Below, one piece after another: positions 16,884 through 24,353 of a stretch of 50,902 bases of DNA. This DNA comes from an uncultured Oscillospiraceae bacterium (GTDB lineage Bacteria; Bacillota; Clostridia; Oscillospirales; JAAYXM01), in the NCBI GenBank assembly GCA_934646115.1, contig CAKUEM010000007.1:1-50902 (forward strand), written 5' to 3'. The notes below the pieces were generated by a model that did not search any database, was not told the origin of the DNA, and saw nothing but the letters and a program-made list of their open reading frames with translations. Each line of letters starts with the position of its first letter. Position 1 is the first letter of the stretch. The position numbers and the translations under genes were made by a program.

Positions 16884-19103
16884 ATGGCTAAGAACAAGAA
16901 GGACGAGGCGGTCGTGCATGGGCTGCGCGCGGCGGTCACGCGGCAGGAGATCTCTGAAACGCTGGAGACCAATTATATGCCCTATGCGATGTCGGTCATC
17001 GTTTCGCGCGCTATTCCGGAGATCGACGGGTTTAAGCCCTCGCACCGGAAGCTGCTTTACACGATGTATCTCATGGGTCTGCTCACCGGAAACCGCACGA
17101 AATCTGCCAATGTGGTCGGGCAGACGATGAAGCTCAACCCGCATGGCGACGCCGCGATTTATGAAACGATGGTGCGTCTGGCGCGCGGATATGAGGCGCT
17201 TTTGTATCCGTTTGTCGATTCTAAGGGCAATTTCGGCAAAATTTATTCGCGCGATATGGCGTATGCCGCGTCGCGTTATACTGAGGTCAAGCTTGCGCCG
17301 ATCGCGGCGGAAATGTTCCGCGATATTGCGGATGTGGTGGAATTCGTTCCGAATTACGACAATACGATGCAGGAGCCGACGCTTTTGCCCACGGCGTTTC
17401 CGAATATTTTAACAAACGCCAACACAGGCATTGCGGTCGGCATGGCGTCTAATATTTGCAGCTTTAACCTCGCCGAGGTGTGCGAGACCGCGGTGGAATA
17501 TATCAAAAATCCAGAGCATGATCTGCTTTCCACGCTGAAAGCACCGGATTTCTCTACCGGCGGAGAGCTGGTTTATTCGCGCAGCGAGATGGAGGAGATT
17601 TACCGCACGGGGCGCGGCTCGTTTAAGCTACGCGCAAAGTGGCGGTATGACAAGAAAAATCACGTGATCGAGATCTATGAGATCCCGTATACCACAACGA
17701 TCGAGGCGATCATCGATAAGGTCTCTGAGCTTGTAAAGGGCGGTAAGGTGCGCGAGATCTCTGACATGCGCGATGAGTCGGACAAGACCGGTCTTCAGCT
17801 CGCGATCGATTTAAAGCGCGGGACAGACCCGGAAAAGCTGATGCAAAAACTGTTTAAAATGACTACATTGCAGGATAGCTTTGCCTGCAACTTTAACCTT
17901 TTGATCGGCGGCAACCCGCAGGTGCTTGGCGTGCGGCAGATTTTAGACGAGTGGACCGCGTGGCGCACGGAGTGCATCCGCCGCCAGGTCTATGCGGATA
18001 TCACGCGCAAAAAAGACAAGCTGCATAAATTAAAGGGCTTGCGCAAAATTTTGCTGGACATTGACCGCGCGATCGCGATCATCCGCGAAACAGAGGAGGA
18101 GAGCGAGGTCGTGCCGAACCTGATGATCGGGTTCGGGATCGACGAGGTGCAGGCGGAATATGTGGCGGAGATCAAGCTGCGCAACATCAATAAGGAGTAT
18201 ATCCTGAAGCGCGTGGCGGAGACGGAGGATCTTGAGCGCGAGATCGAGGATCTGGAGGATCTGCTCGGAAGCCGCACGCGAATTCGCAACCGCATTATCA
18301 AAGGCTTGCAGGAAATTGCGAAAAAATATGGCGAGCCGCGAAAGACCGAGATCGTGTTCGAGTCTGAAATCGAGGAATATAAAGAGGAAGAGCATATCGA
18401 GGACTATGCGGTGCATGTGTTCTTAACGCAGCACAGCTATTTTAAGAAAATCACGCCGCTTTCGCTGCGCATGGGCGGCGAGCAGAAGCTGAAAGAGGAC
18501 GACAAGATCCGGGCGACGTTTGAAACGACAAACCGGGCGGAGCTGCTGTTCTTTACCAATCAGCATCAGGTATATAAGGCGCGCGTGCATGAGTTTGACG
18601 ATCAGAAGGCGAGCGTGCTCGGCGATTACCTGCCGGCGAAGCTTGGCATGGACGAGGGCGAGCAGGTCGTATTCTTCTGCGATCCGGGCGATTATAGCGG
18701 GAATTTGCTGTTTGTGTATGAAAACGGCAAGGTGGCGCGCGTTGCGCTTGCCAGCTATGCAACAAAAACAAACCGCAAGCGCCTGACCGGGGCGTATTGC
18801 GCGAAAAGTCCGCTCGTTGCGGCGTTTCTGCTGCGTGAGGACGAGGAGTTTGCCCTCTATTCCAGTGAGAACCGCGCGCTGATCTTCTCTTCCGCATCGC
18901 TTGCGACCAAGGCGTCGCGCGATACGCAGGGCGTTGCGGTCATGACGATCAAGCCGAAATATCAGCTGACGCATGCAATGCGGCTTGCGGAATCCAGCAT
19001 TCAAAACACCGCGCGGTATAAAACGAAAACTCTGCCCGCAGCGGGCGCGCGTTTAAATGACGAGGATCGGCTTGATCGGCAGATGACGCTGCTTGAGCCG
19101 TAA
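16884..19103 (+). CDS. parC: Type IIA DNA topoisomerase subunit A (ParC/GyrA-like)
   Basis: The DNA-cutting subunit that pairs with the upstream ParE-like protein. Of 739 residues, the catalytic tyrosine is Y132 in AASRYTEVKL. Upstream, the usual S-x-D-G-D after GNFG is replaced by KIYSRD. At the quinolone-sensitive positions the sequence reads NPHGDAAIYE, so Ser83 of E. coli GyrA corresponds to A90 and Asp87 to E94. The coiled-coil region spans about residues 380-510. The C-terminal part is short and shows no GyrA box (QRRGGKG), arguing against a supercoiling gyrase. AGGGAGGGTCAGG before the ATG is the ribosome site. Confidence 0.9.
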   Translation: MAKNKKDEAVVHGLRAAVTRQEISETLETNYMPYAMSVIVSRAIPEIDGFKPSHRKLLYTMYLMGLLTGNRTKSANVVGQTMKLNPHGDAAIYETMVRLARGYEALLYPFVDSKGNFGKIYSRDMAYAASRYTEVKLAPIAAEMFRDIADVVEFVPNYDNTMQEPTLLPTAFPNILTNANTGIAVGMASNICSFNLAEVCETAVEYIKNPEHDLLSTLKAPDFSTGGELVYSRSEMEEIYRTGRGSFKLRAKWRYDKKNHVIEIYEIPYTTTIEAIIDKVSELVKGGKVREISDMRDESDKTGLQLAIDLKRGTDPEKLMQKLFKMTTLQDSFACNFNLLIGGNPQVLGVRQILDEWTAWRTECIRRQVYADITRKKDKLHKLKGLRKILLDIDRAIAIIRETEEESEVVPNLMIGFGIDEVQAEYVAEIKLRNINKEYILKRVAETEDLEREIEDLEDLLGSRTRIRNRIIKGLQEIAKKYGEPRKTEIVFESEIEEYKEEEHIEDYAVHVFLTQHSYFKKITPLSLRMGGEQKLKEDDKIRATFETTNRAELLFFTNQHQVYKARVHEFDDQKASVLGDYLPAKLGMDEGEQVVFFCDPGDYSGNLLFVYENGKVARVALASYATKTNRKRLTGAYCAKSPLVAAFLLREDEEFALYSSENRALIFSSASLATKASRDTQGVAVMTIKPKYQLTHAMRLAESSIQNTARYKTKTLPAAGARLNDEDRLDRQMTLLEP

Positions 19104-19116
19104 AGCGGAGGATGTT

Positions 19117-19911
19117 ATGGCAACGATTTTTGAGCATATCGGCTTTCATTTAAATAACGAGGACGATGTGTATCGTCTGGCGGATTTTACGATGAACGCG
19201 GGCAAAATTTTTCTAACAAAGGATGGGTTTTACGCCTGCTATGCCAACCCGTCCGGAAGTGAGGTCTGGTGCCGCATGGCGCTGGAGCATGACACGCGCA
19301 AAACCACGCTTCTCAATATCGATGCGCACATAAACGGTGCGAATATTTGGAAACTGAAGGTCGGGCAGTTTTTGGGCGCGGACGATTTTTTAGACGCAAA
19401 ATATGTGCTTTACACGGCGGACGAGAAGCAGTTTATTACCGCGCGCGTGATGGGCGTGCATGCGCTTTCTGAGTTTTCAGAGGGAAAGAGCTATCCGTTT
19501 CAGGTTGGCATGATCCCGCATGCGATCGAATTTTTTGAACATGAGGACGCCTATCGTGATGCGACCGGCGACATGGAGACGATACCCGGCGTGCTGTTTC
19601 CTTATGGAATGTATTCAAATCTTATGGTCAGCGCGATCGAGGAGGACGGCGCGCCCGCGCGCTCTGAAATCCTGCTCACGCGCGCGCTGCTGCATATTGA
19701 AAGCTGCGAGCACCGGCAGATGGAGCTTGAGGGGCGGCGCTTCGGCGGCTTTTATCACCTGACTGCCGCCACGCAGTTTGGACCGCTGGACATTGCTTCC
19801 GCCACCGGGTGCGAGCCGGGCAGCTTTGCGCTCATCACCGGGTGCATGTCGGCAAAGGTGCTCTTGCAGTCGCGCATTGAGGAAGAACAAAAGGAACAGA
19901 GCCATGATTGA
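19117..19911 (+). CDS. Protein of unknown function in the topoisomerase/ABC-F operon
   Basis: A 264-residue protein that I do not recognise. It has no signal peptide and no membrane segment, and is acidic with many aromatic residues, so it is probably a cytoplasmic globular protein. The start at 19117 is chosen because GGAGG precedes it by 5 nt; the frame also opens at 19093 inside parC. It begins 13 nt after the parC stop, and its end overlaps the ABC-F start by 8 nt, so it is translated as part of the same operon and is probably functional. Confidence 0.75.
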   Translation: MATIFEHIGFHLNNEDDVYRLADFTMNAGKIFLTKDGFYACYANPSGSEVWCRMALEHDTRKTTLLNIDAHINGANIWKLKVGQFLGADDFLDAKYVLYTADEKQFITARVMGVHALSEFSEGKSYPFQVGMIPHAIEFFEHEDAYRDATGDMETIPGVLFPYGMYSNLMVSAIEEDGAPARSEILLTRALLHIESCEHRQMELEGRRFGGFYHLTAATQFGPLDIASATGCEPGSFALITGCMSAKVLLQSRIEEEQKEQSHD

Positions 19912-21781
19912 TATTTCGGTTGCGCAGCTTAGCAAATCGTTTGGAGCAAACGAGATTTTAAAGGATATTTCGTTTGAGGTTCAGCGCGGCGAGCGCGTGG
20001 GGCTGATCGGGGAGAATGGATCCGGCAAGACCACGCTCTTTAAAATTTTAATGAATGAGCTGGAGTATGACGCGGGCGAGGTGCACATTGCGCCGGACGT
20101 GCGCGTTGGCATGATCCAGCAGATCCCGAACTACCCGCCGGAAATGACGGTCGATGCGGTGCTGCGCACATCGTTTTCGCATCTCGATGCGATTGCGCAG
20201 GAGATGAAGCGGCTTGAGGCGCGCATGGAGACCGACCATGCGAAGGAAACGCTGCGCCGCTACGGCGAGCTGACCGCGCGATTTGAGCAGCTTGGCGGGT
20301 ATGAGGTCGATATGCAGGTGCAGAAGACGGCGAACGGTCTCGGCATCGGCGAAGCTATGCGCGCGCAGCGCTTTGCGGAATTATCCGGCGGCGAAAAAAC
20401 GCGCATCAGCTTAGCGTGCGCCATTTTGCAGAACACGGATATCCTGCTGCTCGACGAGCCGACCAACCACCTGGATATCGACGCGGTCGAGTGGCTGGAG
20501 GACTATCTTTCGCATTATCGTGGCACGGTAGTCACGATTTCGCATGACCGCTATTTTATTGACCGGACGGTCACGCGGATCATCGAGCTGGAGGACGGCG
20601 CGCTGCATTTTTACGCGGGCAATTACAGTTATTATATGGAGGAAAAACAGGCGCGGTATCTTGAACAGAAAAAACGCTACGAGGCGGAGCAGCGCAAGAT
20701 CGCGCAGCTTTCGTTTGCGGCGGAGCGGCTGCATGGCTGGGGCATGGGAAACAAGCGCTTGCAGGTGCGCGCCTTCGCGATGGAGCGCCGCATTGAGCGC
20801 CTGCGCAAAACCGAGAAGCCGCGCGAGCATAAAAATGTGCTGAAGGGTGGCTTTTCTGAGCGGGAATTTCATGGTGACGAGGTATTTTCCGCGCGCGATA
20901 TCACGCTTTCCTTCGGCGAGCGGAAGATCCTTGATCATGTCAGCCTGAAGATGGAGCAGGGCGATCGCGTGGCGCTCATCGGGGCGAACGGCTCTGGAAA
21001 GACTACGTTTCTTAACGTTCTGCTCGACCGGATTCCGCCGGATGGCGGCGTGATCCGCTTCGGTCCATCGGTCAAGGCGGGGCTTTTGCCGCAGCTGATC
21101 ACGTTTGACGATGAAAATCGCAGCATGGTCGATACGGTGATCTATGCGCTCAATGTGACGCCGCAGACCGCGCGCAATCACTTAGCAGCGTTTGATTTTA
21201 CCGGGGAAGACGTGTTTGAGCGGGTGGCAACGCTTTCCGGCGGCGAGCGCAGCCGGCTTGCGCTTTGCCTTTTGATGGCGCGCGAGATCAATTTTTTGAT
21301 TTTAGACGAGCCGACAAACCATCTGGATATCACTTCGCGCGAATGGATCGAGGAGGCGATCTATCGCTTTGAGGGACCGCTGCTTTTCGTTTCGCATGAC
21401 CGGTATTTTTTAAACCGGTTTACCAACCGTGTCTGGTCGCTCGAGCAGGGGGAAATTGAGGATTTCTCGGGTGGATTTGATGCATACCGGCGCATGATCG
21501 CGCAGCGAAAAGCGCAAAGTGCGCCAGGTCCGCGCGTGCAGAAAGAGAAGAAGCAGGCGGTGGAGAAGCTGCGCGGACGCTCGAAAAATACAGAGAAAAA
21601 GCTCGCGGCGACCGAGCGGGAGATCGCGGCGGTCGAGGAAAAACTCGCCGCGCTGGAGCAGGAGATCCTTGCGGCGGCGAGCGATTTTGAAAAGCTGCAG
21701 CAGATCATGGAGGAGCAGGCGGCATGGCAGAAGAAGTTGGAGGAGCTTTATGAAGAATGGGGCGCGCTTAGCGAGGTCTAA
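19904..21781 (+). CDS. ABC-F family ATP-binding protein (YdiF/Uup type)
   Basis: A cytoplasmic protein with two ABC domains and no membrane part, of the ABC-F group whose members bind the ribosomal E site and act in translation. The start ATG at 19904 gives MIDISVAQLSKSFGA, where the first ABC domain begins. Walker A motifs are GENGSGKT (36-43) and GANGSGKT near residue 362; signatures are LSGGEKTR and LSGGERSR; both Walker B motifs read LLDEPTNHLD or LILDEPTNHLD. The inter-domain linker is long and charged. A C-terminal Lys/Glu-rich coiled coil of about 80 residues matches the YdiF type. The 625-residue length fits. Confidence 0.92.
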   Translation: MIDISVAQLSKSFGANEILKDISFEVQRGERVGLIGENGSGKTTLFKILMNELEYDAGEVHIAPDVRVGMIQQIPNYPPEMTVDAVLRTSFSHLDAIAQEMKRLEARMETDHAKETLRRYGELTARFEQLGGYEVDMQVQKTANGLGIGEAMRAQRFAELSGGEKTRISLACAILQNTDILLLDEPTNHLDIDAVEWLEDYLSHYRGTVVTISHDRYFIDRTVTRIIELEDGALHFYAGNYSYYMEEKQARYLEQKKRYEAEQRKIAQLSFAAERLHGWGMGNKRLQVRAFAMERRIERLRKTEKPREHKNVLKGGFSEREFHGDEVFSARDITLSFGERKILDHVSLKMEQGDRVALIGANGSGKTTFLNVLLDRIPPDGGVIRFGPSVKAGLLPQLITFDDENRSMVDTVIYALNVTPQTARNHLAAFDFTGEDVFERVATLSGGERSRLALCLLMAREINFLILDEPTNHLDITSREWIEEAIYRFEGPLLFVSHDRYFLNRFTNRVWSLEQGEIEDFSGGFDAYRRMIAQRKAQSAPGPRVQKEKKQAVEKLRGRSKNTEKKLAATEREIAAVEEKLAALEQEILAAASDFEKLQQIMEEQAAWQKKLEELYEEWGALSEV

Positions 21782-22538
21782 GTCGAGGTATTCCGAACTC
21801 CCGATCCCGATAGGGCTTGCGATATTCGCCGTGTTTTGCGCCGCGCGCTATGGCTTTGGCGTGTATTTTTTCTTTACTGCGCTGGGTATGCTGGCGGGGC
21901 TTGCGCTCGCGGGCTATGGCGTTCTCAATGCATGCGTCAATCGCGCGGTATTTCCGCGTGCGGCTATGGTGCTGCGGCGCGTGGTGCATGTGTTGGTGAT
22001 ACTCGGCGCGGTTTCGTTTGTGATCATCCAGGGCGTAATTTTCTCAGACTGCGAGACGGACGCGACCTATCATGAGCGGTATGCACTGGTGCTCGGCGCG
22101 GGGCTGGATGGCGAAACGCCAAGCCTTTCCATGCAATCGCGCACCGACGCGGCGATCGAGTATTGGAAGCGCAACCCGAGCGTGACATTCATCGCCTGCG
22201 GCGGGCAAGGCTCAATGGAAACGATCACAGAGGCGGAGGCGATCATTCGCGCGCTGACGCGTGCGGGCGTTCCGGCGGCGCAGATCATCCGGGAGGATCG
22301 TTCGACCAACACGGATGAAAATATCCGCTATGCGGCGCAGCTGCTTGAAACGGCTGGGCAGGAAAAGGACGCGGTTGTGATCACCAATGAGTTCCACCTT
22401 TGGCGCGGCAAGTTCATCGCGCGGCGAAACGGATTTCACGCGACCGGATATGCGGCGAAAACCCCGCTTTGGTGGCTGCGGGTGCAGTTCCATCTGCGCG
22501 AATATTTTTCCTGCATTAAGGCGCTTGCCGGGCATTAA
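21750..22538 (+). CDS. DUF218 (YdcF/SanA/ElyC family) membrane protein
   Basis: A 262-residue protein. Residues 20-95 contain three hydrophobic segments. The remainder is the DUF218 fold: YALVLGAGLDGETPS at its start, SRTDAAIEYW, FIACGGQG, then TNTDENIRYA and VVITNEFHLWRG. Relatives (SanA, ElyC, YdcF) act in cell envelope or undecaprenyl-phosphate metabolism, but the reaction is not firmly known. The ATG at 21750 lies 7 nt after GGAGG and inside the end of the ABC-F gene (32-nt overlap), so translation is likely coupled. It is the last gene of the operon. Confidence 0.85.
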   Translation: MKNGARLARSKSRYSELPIPIGLAIFAVFCAARYGFGVYFFFTALGMLAGLALAGYGVLNACVNRAVFPRAAMVLRRVVHVLVILGAVSFVIIQGVIFSDCETDATYHERYALVLGAGLDGETPSLSMQSRTDAAIEYWKRNPSVTFIACGGQGSMETITEAEAIIRALTRAGVPAAQIIREDRSTNTDENIRYAAQLLETAGQEKDAVVITNEFHLWRGKFIARRNGFHATGYAAKTPLWWLRVQFHLREYFSCIKALAGH

Positions 22539-22541
22539 AAG

Positions 22542-22568
22542 AACCCCACCTCTGGGAGGTGGGGTTTT
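22542..22568 (+). terminator. Terminator of the topoisomerase/ABC-F operon
   Basis: AACCCCACCTC pairs with GAGGTGGGGTT around a very short loop, followed by TTTGT, four bases after the DUF218 stop. Confidence 0.9.
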
Positions 22569-22642
22569 GTAAATTGCCGGGAGCGTTTTTGGTTTTTCGC
22601 TAAAAGCATGTATTCTGCCACGGCGTGGGTGAGAATCAAACG

Positions 22643-22682
22643 GCGCGATCCGGCGATTTTGGGTATCCGGGCCGCGCTTTTT
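22643..22682. terminator. Hairpin after the HD gene, possibly bidirectional
   Basis: GCGCG (22643-22647) pairs with CGCGC (22673-22677) and CCGG with CCGG inside, and five T follow on the plus strand. It abuts the stop codon of the minus-strand HD gene, so it may end that operon; its T-run instead favours plus-strand use. The 70 bases between it and the previous terminator hold no gene I can support. Confidence 0.4.
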
Positions 22683-23250
22683 ATTGCGCGCTCTCGCGGC
22701 GAAGCTTTTCCTCGCTTTCGCGGCGCACCAGAGCGCGCAGCCGGGAAAGATATGGCTCGCACTGCGCCTCCGCCTCGCCATAATGCGGGTTGAGCTCGCG
22801 CTCGAGCGGAAGCCAGGTGGAAAGCGGGGCCTCGTTATGCGAGATCGCCGCCTCCATCATGTCCAGCGCGCGCCAGATTTTCGCCTCGCGGGTCTCCATT
22901 GCCTGCATCTCGGCAAACAGGTCGGAAAATTCGCGCCGCTTGCTCGCAGAAAGCTGCGCGAGCAGCGCGTCCACCGCGCGGCTTTCCTGCGCTTCATCCT
23001 CAAGGGTTTTCTCAAACGATGGAATGTCGCCGATGACCGCCTCGCCGAAATCGTGAATCAGGCACATGCGCAGCACGCGCTCACGGTCGACCTCCGGAAA
23101 TTCTTCGTCGATCAAAAGCCAGAGCGTGGCAAGGCGAAAGCAATGCTCTGCAACGCTTTCGCGCCTGCCGGATGCCGACCAGGAATGGCGAAAGGTTTCT
23201 TTCAGACGCGCTAAAACATGTAAAAATTCCAGTGTGTTTTCTTCTGTCAT
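22681..23250 (-). CDS. HD-domain hydrolase (YfbR-like)
   Basis: A 189-residue metal-dependent phosphohydrolase of the HD superfamily. Metal ligands are visible as H21 or nearby, H36 in SVAEHCFR, and H66-D67 in LIHDFGEAVIGDIP, the pattern shared with YfbR-type 5'-deoxynucleotidases. The length also fits that group. GGAAGGAA lies before the ATG at 23250. It follows the S1-domain gene by 20 nt on the same strand and is presumably co-transcribed. The substrate is probably a nucleotide, by family, but is not shown by the sequence. Confidence 0.85.
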   Translation of the reverse strand: MTEENTLEFLHVLARLKETFRHSWSASGRRESVAEHCFRLATLWLLIDEEFPEVDRERVLRMCLIHDFGEAVIGDIPSFEKTLEDEAQESRAVDALLAQLSASKRREFSDLFAEMQAMETREAKIWRALDMMEAAISHNEAPLSTWLPLERELNPHYGEAEAQCEPYLSRLRALVRRESEEKLRRESAQ

Positions 23251-23270
23251 ATTGATTTCCTTCCTGCCGC

Positions 23271-24218
23271 TCAGCTGTCAAAAACTGTGCGGATATTCTT
23301 GCGTTCGCATTCCTCCGGAGAATAGCGCCACTCGCTGATATGTCCGTCCTGAATAAAATAATCGCGCAGGCGGACCGGATCGGCACGGTCGTTTTCCAGC
23401 GTGTCGATAATGATCAGCTTGATTTTCATCTTATCCGGCGCGATATTTTTGATAAAAACCGAGACATGCGTCCCCTCGCTGAGATCCTCGCGCCGCTCGG
23501 CAAGCCCGGAGAGGTTGGGCGTAAGCTCCACAAACACGCCGTATGGCTCGATGCCGCGCACGATGCCGCGCACGGTCTGCCCCGCCTCGAAGCAGGCGGC
23601 ATTTTCCGCCCAGGTGCCGAGCAGCTCACGGTGCGTCAGTGTGATGCGCCCCTCATCGGGGCTGCAAAACAGCACCGCCGCGCGAATATCCTGCCCGACG
23701 ACAAATCGGTCGCGCGGGTGCGCGATGCGCGAGACGGAGACGTTTTCGATCCCGATCAGCGAGATCACGCCGCAGCCGATATCGACAAACGCGCCGAACG
23801 GCTCAAGATGCGTCACGCGGGCGGGAATGACGTCGCCGGGGCGCAGATTTTCCAAAAAATAAGAGAGCGCCTCAAGCTGCGCCGCGCGCCGGGACAGCGC
23901 GATCGACACCTCGCCGTCCTCATCGATATGGATCGCTGTAATTTTAAACGCGACCGGCTTGCCCACGCGTGAGATCACGGCGATCTCGCGCACACTGCCG
24001 TCGTCCACGCCGAGCGCTGCCTCACTGCGCGGGATCAGCCCCGTGAATTCGCCAAGCTCCACCACGAGATTGTGCGCCGCGTCGCAAAGCAAAACGCGCC
24101 CCTCCAGCGTTTGCCGCCGCTCCATTGCGTTCCAAAGTGCCGTGATCGATGCGCGCGCCCGCAGGTTCTGTTCGGTATGCAGCAGCGCGCCCTCGGGCAG
24201 ATATTGTTCCTGTACCAT
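23271..24218 (-). CDS. S1 RNA-binding domain protein (RpsA-like)
   Basis: A cytoplasmic RNA-binding protein of 315 residues with three S1-type beta-barrels. The first is divergent (LEGRVLLCDAAHNLVVELGE). The second is canonical (GDVIPARVTHLEPFGAFVDIG), as is the third (GQTVRGIVRGIEPYGVFVEL). The order resembles the short ribosomal protein S1 homologues of Bacillota. The start at 24218 is supported by GAGGAGGAAG 4 nt upstream and by MVQEQYLPEGALL; the frame is open up to 24347. Residues after 285 form a C-terminal tail of unknown role. It probably heads an operon with the HD hydrolase. Confidence 0.8.
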   Translation of the reverse strand: MVQEQYLPEGALLHTEQNLRARASITALWNAMERRQTLEGRVLLCDAAHNLVVELGEFTGLIPRSEAALGVDDGSVREIAVISRVGKPVAFKITAIHIDEDGEVSIALSRRAAQLEALSYFLENLRPGDVIPARVTHLEPFGAFVDIGCGVISLIGIENVSVSRIAHPRDRFVVGQDIRAAVLFCSPDEGRITLTHRELLGTWAENAACFEAGQTVRGIVRGIEPYGVFVELTPNLSGLAERREDLSEGTHVSVFIKNIAPDKMKIKLIIIDTLENDRADPVRLRDYFIQDGHISEWRYSPEECERKNIRTVFDS

Positions 24219-24316
24219 ATGCTTCCTCCTCGCCGCTTTTTCAAGCTGGATCTTTGTGAAATCCTTTTCATGTATATGCAGGAGGAAGCAATATCTTTCC
24301 AAAAAACACAGAGAAG

Positions 24317-24347
24317 ATGACCCGCCCTGAACAACAGAGCGGGTCAT
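24317..24347 (-). terminator. Terminator of the XRE-cupin/acyl-CoA synthetase operon
   Basis: ATGACCCGC and GCGGGTCAT pair across a 13-nt loop just after the minus-strand stop at 24354. On the minus strand a pyrimidine-rich stretch ending in six T follows about ten bases later, so it is not ideal. Confidence 0.6.
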
Positions 24348-24353
24348 GCGGGA

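Noticed and set aside
22570..22680. Small plus-strand RNA ending at the hairpin near 22643-22682
   Set aside because: The possible -10 (TATTCT) has no adequate -35, and the hairpin is better explained by the end of the minus-strand HD gene.
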